DNA from: Deltaproteobacteria bacterium Ga0077539
Lineage (GTDB): Bacteria; Myxococcota_A; Polyangia; Polyangiales; Ga0077539
DNA length: 64,000 bases
Reading direction: 5' to 3'
Assembly: GCA_001465015.1 (NCBI GenBank)
Contig: LNEO01000172.1
Location: 1 to 64,000 of the forward strand
Shown here: positions 1 to 8,233 of the stretch, in pieces
How the letters are laid out: every line of letters starts with the position of its first letter
Numbering within the stretch: position 1 is the first letter of the stretch
Position numbers and translations under genes: made by a program
Notes under the pieces: generated by a model
Told to the model about the DNA's origin: nothing
The model's input: only the letters and a program-made list of their open reading frames with translations
Databases searched by the model: none

Positions 1-10
1 CGCCGAGCGA

Positions 11-1951
11 TCACAGGTCGATCTGCATGCCTACTTCGACGACCTGCTCTGTCGGGATGTTGAAGTAGAGCGTCGCGTTGCGGGCGTTGCGCGAGAGCCG
101 CGCGAACACGCTCTCGGCGACGCGCCCCATCCGGCCCTTCGAACTCGCGATGAAGGTCTCTCGCCCGAGAAAGTACGTAGCGGTCTTCGGGTCGATCGGC
201 AGGCCCTTCTCGACGGCGATCGCGAGCTCCCGTGGGACGTCTGGGGTCTCGACGAAGCCGACACGAACGACGACGCGATAGAAGCCGCCGCCCAGCGATT
301 CGACGGTCACACGGTCGGCGCCGACGACGACGGGGACGTGATCAGTTTGAATCGTGACGAGCACGACCGTGCTGTGCAGCGACCGCATCCGTCGCACGAG
401 GTGATCGAGCACCGGCGGGACACCGCGGCTCGACGAGGTCATGAACACGCCGACGCCGTCGATGCGCTGCACGCTCGACGGCGATGGCGCGTCCGGACGG
501 TCGCCGCCCTGACCCGAGAGCGACGCGATGAAGGGAGGCAGCTCGGAGACGCGGTCGGCGTAGTGCTCGCCCAAGAGCGAGCGGCCTCGGCGCCAGATCA
601 CCATCGCTGCGAAGAACACGGCGCCGACGACGAGCGGGAGGTAGCCGCCGTCGAAGAACTTGAGCAGGTTGGCGACGAAGAAGGGGAGGTCGAACGAGAG
701 AAACAGCAGGAGGATCGCGGTCGCTTTGACTGCGCTCCAGCCCCAGGTGCGGCGCGCGACGACGAAGAAGACGATGGAGGTGATGGCCATCGTTCCGCTC
801 ACGGCGAGGCCGAAGGCGGCGGCGAGCTTCGTCGACTGTCGAAAGACCAGGACGAGCAGGATGCACAAGATCGCGAGCATCCAGTTGATCACGGGGATAT
901 AGATCTGCCCCTCGGCCTCGCGCGCCGTGTGCCTCACCTCGACGCGAGGAAAGTACCCGAGCTGCACGGCCTGATGCGTGAGCGAGAACACCCCCGAGAT
1001 GAGCGCCTGCGACGCGATCACCGTGGCCGGCGCGGCGATCGCGACGAGCGCGAACGTCGGCGCTCCGCGCGGCACCATCGAGAAGAACGGCTGCGCGGCG
1101 GCCTCGGGGCGCGCCAGCAACAGGGCGCCCTGCCCGAAGTAGCACAGCACCAACGCAGGAAAGATCAGCCCGAGCCACGCCAGCCGAATCGGCCTGCGCC
1201 CGAAGTGCCCCATGTCTGCGTAGAGGGCCTCCCCGCCGGTGACCGCGAGCACGACGGACCCGAGCAACGTGAACCCGTGCCACCCGTTGTTGGCGAAGAA
1301 CCGCACGCCGTACACCGGAGAAAGTGCAGCAAAAACAGCGGGATTCTTCGACACATGGTAGCCGCCCAGCGCCGCGATCACCAAGAACCACAGCACCATG
1401 ATCGGCCCGAAGAACCGACCGACCGAGCCCGTTCCGAAGCGCTGAATCGCGAAGAGCCCCGCGAGGATCGCGCACGTGATCGGGACGATCGCGGGCGTCA
1501 GCGCGGTCGTGGCTACGCCGAGCCCTTCGATCGCGCTCAGCACAGAGATGGCCGGCGTGATGATCCCGTCACCGAACAAGAGCGCCGCGCCCGCGATTAC
1601 CAGCAGCGAGAGCGCTCCGACGCGGCCGGCCTTCGCCGCGCGCAGCGGCTCTGGGACGAGCGCCAGCAGCGCGAGGATGCCTCCCTCACCCTTGTTGTCC
1701 GCGCGCATGACGAACAGCAGGTACTTCACGGTCACCACCATCGTCAGCGACCAGAAGACCAGCGACAGCACGCCGAGGACGTTGTCCGGCGTCGCTCGCA
1801 CGCCGTGCGTCCCGTGAAAACACTCTTGGATCGTGTAGAGCGGCGACGTCCCGATGTCGCCGAACACCACGCCGATCGCCCCGAGCAGCAGCGCCGTGTG
1901 CGACGCGCTGTGCGCTCCGCCGTGCGCGGAGTCTGTCGTTGATGCACTCAT
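11..1951 (-). CDS. kup: Kup-family potassium uptake protein
   Basis: Proton-coupled K+ importer of the KUP/HAK/KT family in the inner membrane. At 646 aa it has the usual family length. The N-terminus carries the family signature GVVFGDIGTSPLYT at about residues 28-41. About twelve hydrophobic segments follow, among them FGDGIITPAISVLSA, and then a soluble C-terminal domain of about 150 residues, as in Kup. The ATG at 1949-1951 gives a short soluble lead of about 19 residues before the first membrane helix. The gene is transcribed away from the porin/kdp genes, so the 147-bp gap 1952-2098 serves both directions. In other bacteria Kup is a low-affinity system that works beside Kdp, and the clustering here fits that. 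A weak -10-like TAGAAC lies on the minus strand at 1969-1964 without a good -35 element. Function is confident; regulation is not visible. Confidence 0.96.
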   Translation of the reverse strand: MSASTTDSAHGGAHSASHTALLLGAIGVVFGDIGTSPLYTIQECFHGTHGVRATPDNVLGVLSLVFWSLTMVVTVKYLLFVMRADNKGEGGILALLALVPEPLRAAKAGRVGALSLLVIAGAALLFGDGIITPAISVLSAIEGLGVATTALTPAIVPITCAILAGLFAIQRFGTGSVGRFFGPIMVLWFLVIAALGGYHVSKNPAVFAALSPVYGVRFFANNGWHGFTLLGSVVLAVTGGEALYADMGHFGRRPIRLAWLGLIFPALVLCYFGQGALLLARPEAAAQPFFSMVPRGAPTFALVAIAAPATVIASQALISGVFSLTHQAVQLGYFPRVEVRHTAREAEGQIYIPVINWMLAILCILLVLVFRQSTKLAAAFGLAVSGTMAITSIVFFVVARRTWGWSAVKATAILLLFLSFDLPFFVANLLKFFDGGYLPLVVGAVFFAAMVIWRRGRSLLGEHYADRVSELPPFIASLSGQGGDRPDAPSPSSVQRIDGVGVFMTSSSRGVPPVLDHLVRRMRSLHSTVVLVTIQTDHVPVVVGADRVTVESLGGGFYRVVVRVGFVETPDVPRELAIAVEKGLPIDPKTATYFLGRETFIASSKGRMGRVAESVFARLSRNARNATLYFNIPTEQVVEVGMQIDL

Positions 1952-2017
1952 TCGAGAGCGCAGGTTCTACGCAGCGCGCTCGCCGCGCGCGAGCGGTGAG
2001 CAGGGCTCGTCGACGCG

Positions 2018-2084
2018 TTCTGACGATTTCTTGACGCGCCGCCGAGGCGCGTTGACGGCCGCTTGACAAGCGCAGGCGTAGCAA
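2018..2084 (+). promoter_or_regulatory. Candidate KdpE operator array and promoter of the porin gene
   Basis: Four direct repeats, TGACG at 2021, 2032 and 2053 and TGACA at 2064, are spaced 11, 21 and 11 bp. A TA-rich hexamer (TAGCAA, 2079-2084) begins exactly 10 nt after the last repeat. Direct repeats with an 11-bp period ending about 10 bp before a -10 element are typical of OmpR/PhoB-family activators, the family of KdpE. The same geometry recurs in front of kdpF. The spacing is seen directly; the link to KdpE is inference. Confidence 0.5.
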
Positions 2085-2098
2085 GGGCGGCGGATCCC

Positions 2099-3496
2099 AT
2101 GACGCCCATCCGCAGGATGTCGCTCGCGCTGCTCGCGAGCGCGACGCTCACGCTCACCCCCTATGCAGCCTTCGCGCAAACTCCGCCCGCGCAACCCACG
2201 CAACCCGCGCAGGCCGCGGTCAACCCGCTCGACTACGCGCCGGCGGTCACGCCGTTCAACGAGGATTTCTCCTGGGCGCCCGGAAGCTACGCTCCAGCGA
2301 CGCCGACGCTTCGCTCTGGCGCCTTCACCGGCGAGCTGCGCGTCGACGTCCCGTTTCACTACAGCTTCAACAACCCCGCGGATAACACCATCGGCGGGTC
2401 GAGCGAGGTCTTTCGGCACAACGAGCTGCAGCTCACGCAGCTCGGCATCGGCGGAGACTTCTACTACAAGGGCGTGCACGCCCGACTGATGACGCAGTTC
2501 GGCATGTACTCGCAGACAACCCCGCGCAACGACCCCAGCGCCTCTCGCGGACAGTGGAGGCTCGAAGACGCCTACCGCTACCTCTCGGAAGCGTACGCCG
2601 GCTACCACTTCAACGTCCTCGCTGGCATCAACGTCCAAGCAGGGATCTTCATGTCCTACGTGGGCCTGTGGAGCTACTACAACTTCGACAACTGGACCTA
2701 TCAGCCGTCGTACGTCTCTTCGAACACGCCGTGGTTCTTCAACGGCGTGCGCGTGCAGATCTTCGTCAACGACCGGCTCAAGATCGAGCCGTGGATCGTC
2801 AACGGCTGGCAAGCATACGGCAAGTTCAACCAGGCTCCGGGCTTCGGACTGCAAGTCCGCTGGGCGCCCGCCGAGTGGTTCGTGCTGCTCGGAAACCAAT
2901 ACGTCGGCACCGACACGCTGGGCCTGCCCGGCCGCTTTCGCGTGCACACGGACAACAGCGTGATGGTGCGGATGCACAACCGTCCGTCCGCAGCGCTCAG
3001 CCGGGTGTCCGCCTCGCTGACCGTAGACGCTGGCTGCGAGTTCGGTCCGGGCGCGGGCACAACCCCGGCCGTCTCCTGTGACGAGCAGTTCTTCGTCGGG
3101 TTCATGGCGTACTTGCGCGTGAATTTCGTACGCAACCTGGTCGGTCTCACGGTGGGCGGCGGAGCCATCCGCAATCCGGGCCGCTACCTGGTGCTGGTGC
3201 CGCCCATCAACGGCGCGACCGCGTTCTCTGGGACGCCGTATTTCACCGCGAATCCGCGAGATCCCTTCGACGCTTGGGACATGCAGACGACGCTCGACTT
3301 CATGCCGACGCGCAACATCACGTTGCTCTTCGAGTTTACGCACCGCGCGGCGAGCGTCCCGTACTTCTCTGGACCCGGCGGAATCACTCCGCCAGGCGGA
3401 AACCAGGGTCCCCAAGGATCGATGGTGCCTGGATGGAGGCCCGACCTCGTGCCCATCGAGGACAGGATTACCGCCGCGCTCATGGTGAGGCTGTAG
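2099..3496 (+). CDS. BBP2-like outer-membrane beta-barrel porin
   Basis: Probable outer-membrane channel of 465 aa. A signal peptide (basic MTPIRR, hydrophobic core, AFAQ cleavage site near residue 27) precedes a Pro/Gln-rich spacer. After it come alternating aromatic/polar beta-strand segments with many Tyr and Trp, for example FFNGVRVQIF and KIEPWIVNGWQAYG. These resemble the putative beta-barrel porin-2 (BBP2/OmpL-like) family. The protein ends in a hydrophobic strand with Leu at the terminus (ALMVRL), as barrels often do. ATG 2099 is preferred to the upstream TTG at 2063 because it starts the signal peptide directly, and because the TTG lies inside the repeat array. It sits 80 bp before the kdp genes and shares their promoter architecture, so I infer that it lets K+ through the outer membrane during K+ limitation. 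Specificity cannot be read from the sequence. Confidence 0.75.
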   Translation: MTPIRRMSLALLASATLTLTPYAAFAQTPPAQPTQPAQAAVNPLDYAPAVTPFNEDFSWAPGSYAPATPTLRSGAFTGELRVDVPFHYSFNNPADNTIGGSSEVFRHNELQLTQLGIGGDFYYKGVHARLMTQFGMYSQTTPRNDPSASRGQWRLEDAYRYLSEAYAGYHFNVLAGINVQAGIFMSYVGLWSYYNFDNWTYQPSYVSSNTPWFFNGVRVQIFVNDRLKIEPWIVNGWQAYGKFNQAPGFGLQVRWAPAEWFVLLGNQYVGTDTLGLPGRFRVHTDNSVMVRMHNRPSAALSRVSASLTVDAGCEFGPGAGTTPAVSCDEQFFVGFMAYLRVNFVRNLVGLTVGGGAIRNPGRYLVLVPPINGATAFSGTPYFTANPRDPFDAWDMQTTLDFMPTRNITLLFEFTHRAASVPYFSGPGGITPPGGNQGPQGSMVPGWRPDLVPIEDRITAALMVRL

Positions 3497-3499
3497 CGA

Positions 3500-3566
3500 T
3501 CTTGATGGGATCTTGATGCGCGAGCGCGCGGCGTTGACGTCGCCCTGATGCGCGCGGGGCTACACC
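3500..3566 (+). promoter_or_regulatory. Candidate KdpE operator array and promoter of the kdp operon
   Basis: TGATG at 3503 and 3514, TGACG at 3535 and TGATG at 3546 repeat the 11-21-11 bp spacing found upstream of the porin. The first two copies are part of a perfect 10-bp direct repeat (GATCTTGATG, 3498 and 3509). TACACC at 3561-3566 begins 10 nt after the last copy, as at the porin promoter. Transcription would start near 3573, almost at the ATG of the first small ORF. Binding by KdpE is inferred from context. Confidence 0.55.
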
Positions 3567-3576
3567 GCTGTCGGTC

Positions 3577-3660
3577 ATGTACGACGCGGGATTTCTGCTG
3601 CTTCTGGTGGGGTTCTTCGCCCTGAGCTGGGGCTTCGTGCGGCTCTGCCAGAGGGTGTGA
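3577..3660 (+). CDS. 27-residue membrane peptide upstream of kdpF
   Basis: Short ORF (ATG 3577, TGA 3658-3660) encoding MYDAGFLLLLVGFFALSWGF followed by VRLCQRV: one hydrophobic helix with a short basic C-terminus. From memory, similar unnamed one-helix ORFs occur directly before kdpF in other bacteria, but I cannot confirm that here. It stands first in the operon, only 5 nt before kdpF. No ribosome-binding site is visible, and the predicted transcription start is only a few bases upstream, so it may be translated from a nearly leaderless message. The role may be structural, like KdpF, or as a leader ORF; neither can be decided from sequence. Confidence 0.55.
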   Translation: MYDAGFLLLLVGFFALSWGFVRLCQRV

Positions 3661-3665
3661 TCGCG

Positions 3666-3758
3666 ATGACGCTGCTGTTGTGGATCTCGCTGCTGCTCTC
3701 GCTCGCGCTGCTCGGATACCTGGGCTTCGCGCTGCTGCTCCCTGAGAGGCTATCGTGA
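3666..3758 (+). CDS. kdpF: Potassium-transporting ATPase subunit KdpF
   Basis: 30-aa single-helix peptide: [20 protein letters not shown], then [10 protein letters not shown]. The helix followed by a Y(x)n-LLxPERL/F end is the hallmark of KdpF, the small stabilising subunit of the KdpFABC pump. Its stop overlaps the GTG start of kdpA by four bases (GTGA, 3755-3758), implying translational coupling. It is shorter than many gene callers accept and is easily missed. Confidence 0.85.
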   Translation: MTLLLWISLLLSLALLGYLGFALLLPERLS

Positions 3759-5488
3759 GTTCGAACGCTGGACTGCAGGTGCTGATCTTTCTCGTCGCGC
3801 TGCTCGCGCTGGCGCTGCCGCTCGGCGCGTACATGGCCCGCGTGTTCAGCGGTGAGGCCACGCTCGCGCAGCGCGTGCTCGGCCCCATCGAGCGCGGGAT
3901 CTATCGCCTCGCGGGCGTGCGCGAAGACGAAGACATGCCGTGGCATCGGTACGCGGGCGCGGTGCTGGTGTTCAACCTCGCGGGCGCGCTGGTTGTGTAC
4001 GGGCTGCAGCGCGCGCAGCGTTGGCTCCCGCTCAACCCGGCGAACATGGGGGCGGTCTCGCCAGAGGTCTCGTTCAACACCGCGGTGAGCTTCGCGACCA
4101 ACACCAATTGGCAGGCGTACAGCGGCGAGACGAGCATGAGCTTTCTCACGCAGATGCTCGCGCTCACGGTGCAGAACTTCGTCTCGGCCGCGACGGGCAT
4201 CGCGGTGCTCATCGCGCTCATGCGAGGGTTTACGCGACGCGAAGCGACAGGCCTCGGGAGCTTCTGGGTAGACCTCACGAAGGCCACTCTTTACGTGCTC
4301 GTCCCGCTGTCGTTCGCCCTCGCGTTGGTGTTGGTGAGCGAAGGCGTCGTACAAACGTTCACCCCCTCGGTGAGCGCGACGTGGATCGAGGCCGGCGCGA
4401 CAGGAGCGCGCGCGCAATCGATCGCGCTCGGGCCCGCAGCGTCGCAGATCGCGATCAAGCAGCTCGGGACCAACGGCGGAGGCTTCTTCAACGCCAACGC
4501 CGCGCATCCGTTCGAGAACCCGACGCCCTTGTCGAACTTCGTTCAGCTGCTGGCGATCGTGCTGATCCCCGCTTCGTTGTGCTTCACGTTCGGGCGCCAG
4601 GTGAAGGACCGTCGCCAGGGGTGGGCGCTGTTGGGCGCGATGCTGGTGATCTTCGTTCCGCTGGTGTTCGCGACGATCGCCGCAGAGCAAGCAGGCAACC
4701 CGAACCTCACCGCCCTCGGCGTCGACCCGAGCGCGAGCGCGATGTCGTCGGGCGGAAACATGGAAGGCAAAGAGACGCGCTTCGGGATCACCCAGAGCGC
4801 CCTCTGGGCGACGGCGACTACAGCGGCGTCCAACGGCTCGGTCAACGCTATGCACGACAGCTTCACTCCGCTCGGCGGAGTGGCGCCGCTTTGGCTCATG
4901 CAGCTCGGCGAGATCGTGTTCGGCGGCGTCGGCTCGGGCCTCTACGGGATGCTCGTCTACGCGATCATCGCGGTCTTCATCGCCGGGCTGATGGTCGGCC
5001 GAACGCCGGAGTTTCTCGGCAAGAAGATCGAGGCCTACGAGATGAAGATGGCCTCCCTGGTGATCTTGTTGCCGTCCGCCGCGGTGCTCATCGGGACCGC
5101 CATCGCGTGTCTCGTGCCCGAGGGCGCGCGCGCTGTCGCGAACCCAGGCCCCCATGGCTTCACCGAGATCCTTTACGCGTTCTCGTCGGGGGCCAACAAC
5201 AACGGCTCGGCGTTCGGCGGGCTCACGGTGAACGGGCGCTTCTATTCGACCGCGATCGGCCTGTGCATGCTCATCGGCCGCTATTGGGTGATCGTCCCGG
5301 TGCTCGCGATCGCCGGCTCGCTCGCGAAGAAAAAGAGCATCCCCCCGTCGAGCGGAACCCTCCCGACGCACACCCCCCTCTTCGTCGGGCTGCTCGTCGC
5401 CACGATCGTCCTCGTGGGCGCGCTCACGTTCTTGCCAGCGCTCGCGCTGGGCCCCGTCGTCGAGCACCTCTCGCTCGCCGGGCGCTGA
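3755..5488 (+). CDS. kdpA: Potassium-transporting ATPase subunit KdpA
   Basis: K+-channel-like subunit of the KdpFABC P-type pump (superfamily of K+ transporters), inner membrane, 577 aa, close to the usual ~560. Selectivity-filter elements are intact: [11 protein letters not shown] near residue 115, GTNGGGFFN near 238, [13 protein letters not shown] near 476, and a later GRY. About ten hydrophobic segments can be traced. The start is GTG 3755, overlapping the kdpF stop; no better start lies nearby, and the protein begins [15 protein letters not shown] with the first helix at once, as in other KdpA. kdpB follows after 16 bp. Confidence 0.97.
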   Translation: MSSNAGLQVLIFLVALLALALPLGAYMARVFSGEATLAQRVLGPIERGIYRLAGVREDEDMPWHRYAGAVLVFNLAGALVVYGLQRAQRWLPLNPANMGAVSPEVSFNTAVSFATNTNWQAYSGETSMSFLTQMLALTVQNFVSAATGIAVLIALMRGFTRREATGLGSFWVDLTKATLYVLVPLSFALALVLVSEGVVQTFTPSVSATWIEAGATGARAQSIALGPAASQIAIKQLGTNGGGFFNANAAHPFENPTPLSNFVQLLAIVLIPASLCFTFGRQVKDRRQGWALLGAMLVIFVPLVFATIAAEQAGNPNLTALGVDPSASAMSSGGNMEGKETRFGITQSALWATATTAASNGSVNAMHDSFTPLGGVAPLWLMQLGEIVFGGVGSGLYGMLVYAIIAVFIAGLMVGRTPEFLGKKIEAYEMKMASLVILLPSAAVLIGTAIACLVPEGARAVANPGPHGFTEILYAFSSGANNNGSAFGGLTVNGRFYSTAIGLCMLIGRYWVIVPVLAIAGSLAKKKSIPPSSGTLPTHTPLFVGLLVATIVLVGALTFLPALALGPVVEHLSLAGR

Positions 5489-5504
5489 ATCGAAAGGCCC
5501 ATCC

Positions 5505-7613
5505 ATGTCCTCCGTTCACGCCGAGCAGCGCCCGCTCTTCGAGCGCGCCATCGTCCGCGCCGCGATCGTCGACGCGTTCAAGAAGCTCGACCCGCGTCGC
5601 ATGGTGAAGAACCCTGTGATGTTCGTCGTCGAGGTCGGCAGCGCGTTCACGTCGGTGCTCTTCGTCCACGCCGCGCTCACGGGCCACGGCGACGCGCACC
5701 CTGCGTTTATCCTCGCCGTCTCGCTCTGGCTCTGGTTCACGGTGCTCTTCGCCAACTTCGCCGAGGCCATGGCCGAGGGCCGCGGAAAGGCGCAAGCCGA
5801 CACCCTCCGCAAGGCCCGGCAAGACATCGCAGCGCAGCGCTTCAGCGGCTCGGTCGAGCAAGCGCTGTCCAGCAGCCCCGAGCAGCGCAAACAGCAGCTC
5901 GTCAGCGTCTCGTCTTCGTCCCTTCGGGTCGGCGACGTCGTGTTCGTCGAGTCGAGCGCGATCATCCCGGCGGACGGAGAAGTGATCGAAGGCGTCGCCT
6001 CCGTGGACGAGAGCGCGATCACCGGTGAGAGCGCCCCCGTGATCCGCGAGAGCGGCGGCGATCGCAGCGCGGTCACCGGCGGGACGCGCGTTTTGTCCGA
6101 CTGGCTGCTCGTGCGCGTCACGACCAACCCCGGAGAGACCTTTCTCGACCGGATGATCTCGATGGTCGAGGGCGCGCGCAGACAAAAGACACCCAACGAA
6201 ATCGCCCTGGATATCCTGCTCGCCGCGCTCACCATCGTGTTCGTCCTGGCCACGGTGACGCTCATGCCGTTCGCGCGCTTCGCCGTGACGAGCACCGGGC
6301 ACGGCGCGGTCCCGTCGCTCACGGTTCTGGTCGCGCTCTTGGTGTGCCTCATCCCGACGACCATCGGCGGGCTGCTCTCGGCGATCGGGATCGCGGGCAT
6401 GGATCGCATGGTTCAAGCCAACGTGATCGCGACCTCGGGCCGCGCCGTCGAAGCAGCGGGTGACGTCGACGTGCTCTTGCTCGACAAGACCGGGACGATC
6501 ACCCTGGGAAACCGTCAAGCGACGGAGTTCATCGCGGCCCCCGGCGTGACGCCCCTGGCGCTGGCCGAAGCCGCGCAGCTCTCGTCGTTGATCGACGAGA
6601 CCCCAGAGGGCCGCAGCATCGTCGTGCTCGCCAAGAGCGCGCACGGCCTGCGCGGCCGAGAGCTCGCGGAGCTCGACGCGACGTTCGTCCCGTTCACCGC
6701 GCAGACGCGGATGAGCGGAGTCGACATCGGAGCGCGCCGCGTGCGCAAGGGCGCCAGCGACGCGATCACGCGCTTCGTGACCGAGCAGGGCGGGACGATC
6801 CCCGCGGAAGTGCGCGCGGCGGTCGAGCGCGTCGCGCAGGACGGCGCCACGCCGCTGGTGGTCGCGGAGGGCGGGCGCGTGCTCGGGGTGATCCGCTTGA
6901 AGGACGTCGTGAAGGGCGGGATCCGCGAGCGCTTCGGCGAGCTTCGTCGCATCGGGATCCGCACGGTGATGATCACCGGGGACAACCCAGTGACCGCTGC
7001 GGCGATCGCGGCGGAGGCGGGCGTCGACGACTTCCTCGCAGAGGCGACGCCCGAAGCGAAGCTCGCGATGATCCGCGAGTACCAGGGCAAAGGGCACCTC
7101 GTCGCGATGACCGGCGACGGGACCAACGACGCGCCCGCGCTCGCGCAAGCAGACGTCGCCGTCGCGATGAACACCGGCACGCAAGCAGCGAAAGAAGCGG
7201 GAAACATGGTCGACCTCGACTCCAATCCCACGAAGCTGCTCACCATCGTCGAGATCGGAAAGCAGATGCTGATGACCCGCGGCGCGCTGACCACCTTCAG
7301 CATCGCCAACGATCTGGCCAAGTACTTCGCGATCATCCCGGCGGCCTTCGTCGCGACGCACCCGCAGCTCGCGGCGCTCAACGTCCTGCGGCTTCGCACG
7401 CCCACGACGGCGGTGCTCTCGGCGGTGATCTTCAACGCGCTGGTGATCGTGGCGTTGATCCCGCTGGCGCTTCGAGGGATTCGCTATCGACCCGCGACGG
7501 CGCCGGCGCTGCTTCGCCGCAACCTTCTCGTGTTCGGCCTGGGCGGCGTGCTCGTCCCTTTTCCGTTCATCAAGCTCATCGACGCGGGGCTCGCGGCGAT
7601 GGGCGTTCGCTGA
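5505..7613 (+). CDS. kdpB: Potassium-transporting ATPase subunit KdpB (P-type ATPase)
   Basis: Catalytic subunit that hydrolyses ATP to drive high-affinity K+ uptake through KdpA. 702 aa, slightly longer than E. coli KdpB. All P-type motifs are present: the actuator motif ITGESAPV, the phosphorylated Asp in DKTGT (about D327), the nucleotide-binding-domain region, and the hinge [27 protein letters not shown] and the KYFAIIPA membrane segment are typical of KdpB. The ATG at 5505 follows the kdpA stop closely. Confidence 0.98.
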   Translation: MSSVHAEQRPLFERAIVRAAIVDAFKKLDPRRMVKNPVMFVVEVGSAFTSVLFVHAALTGHGDAHPAFILAVSLWLWFTVLFANFAEAMAEGRGKAQADTLRKARQDIAAQRFSGSVEQALSSSPEQRKQQLVSVSSSSLRVGDVVFVESSAIIPADGEVIEGVASVDESAITGESAPVIRESGGDRSAVTGGTRVLSDWLLVRVTTNPGETFLDRMISMVEGARRQKTPNEIALDILLAALTIVFVLATVTLMPFARFAVTSTGHGAVPSLTVLVALLVCLIPTTIGGLLSAIGIAGMDRMVQANVIATSGRAVEAAGDVDVLLLDKTGTITLGNRQATEFIAAPGVTPLALAEAAQLSSLIDETPEGRSIVVLAKSAHGLRGRELAELDATFVPFTAQTRMSGVDIGARRVRKGASDAITRFVTEQGGTIPAEVRAAVERVAQDGATPLVVAEGGRVLGVIRLKDVVKGGIRERFGELRRIGIRTVMITGDNPVTAAAIAAEAGVDDFLAEATPEAKLAMIREYQGKGHLVAMTGDGTNDAPALAQADVAVAMNTGTQAAKEAGNMVDLDSNPTKLLTIVEIGKQMLMTRGALTTFSIANDLAKYFAIIPAAFVATHPQLAALNVLRLRTPTTAVLSAVIFNALVIVALIPLALRGIRYRPATAPALLRRNLLVFGLGGVLVPFPFIKLIDAGLAAMGVR

Positions 7614-7639
7614 GCGCGCTCAGTGAAGTGGAGTTTGCG

Positions 7640-8212
7640 ATGCGTTCTCTCGTTCGTCCTGCGCTCTCGCTGCTGGTGATCTTCACGATTCTCACGGGCG
7701 TCGTGTACCCGCTTGCGGTCACGGGCGCGGCGCGGCTGCTCTTCGCGCGCCGGGCCGAGGGCTCTGCGCTCGTGCGCGAAGGCCGCGTGGTGGGCTCGTC
7801 GCTGATCGGTCAGCCCTTCGACGATCCACGGTACTTCTGGTCGCGTCCGTCTGCGACGAGCCCGCACCGGTACAACGCAGCGGCGTCGAGCGGGTCGAAC
7901 CTCGGGCCGAGCAACCCGGCGCTGATCGACGCTGCGCGCGCGCGGATCGCCGCGCTTCGTGCGGCGGACCCGACGGCGAGCGCGACGGTGCCGGCCGACC
8001 TCGTGACGGCGTCGGGAAGCGGGCTCGACCCGCACATCTCGCCGGCCGCGGCGATGTACCAGGCGAGGCGCGTGGCCCGCGCGCGCGCGATGAGCGAGCA
8101 GCGCGTCGGTGCGTTGATCGAGCGGCACATCGAAGGGCGCACGTGGGGCGTGCTGGGCGAGCCGAGGGTCAACGTGCTCTTGCTCAACCTCGCGCTCGAC
8201 GAGGCGCGGTAG
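7640..8212 (+). CDS. kdpC: Potassium-transporting ATPase subunit KdpC
   Basis: 190-aa accessory subunit of KdpFABC: one N-terminal membrane helix (LLVIFTILTGVVYPLAVTG), then a soluble domain. Characteristic stretches are GSSLIGQPFDDPRYFWSRPS, SGSNLGPSNPAL, and the conserved SGSGLDPHISPAAA with the C-terminal LGEPRVNVLLLNLAL. ATG 7640 is chosen over GTG 7628 because TGGAG (7629-7633) sits 6 nt before it as a ribosome-binding site, and the protein then has the standard length. kdpD follows 21 bp later. Confidence 0.96.
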   Translation: MRSLVRPALSLLVIFTILTGVVYPLAVTGAARLLFARRAEGSALVREGRVVGSSLIGQPFDDPRYFWSRPSATSPHRYNAAASSGSNLGPSNPALIDAARARIAALRAADPTASATVPADLVTASGSGLDPHISPAAAMYQARRVARARAMSEQRVGALIERHIEGRTWGVLGEPRVNVLLLNLALDEAR

Positions 8213-8233
8213 CGTGACGGGTGGCGAGCGAGC

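Noticed and set aside
2063..2098. TTG start for the porin at 2063
   Set aside because: It would add 12 residues before a standard signal peptide and would lie within the candidate KdpE repeat array and promoter.
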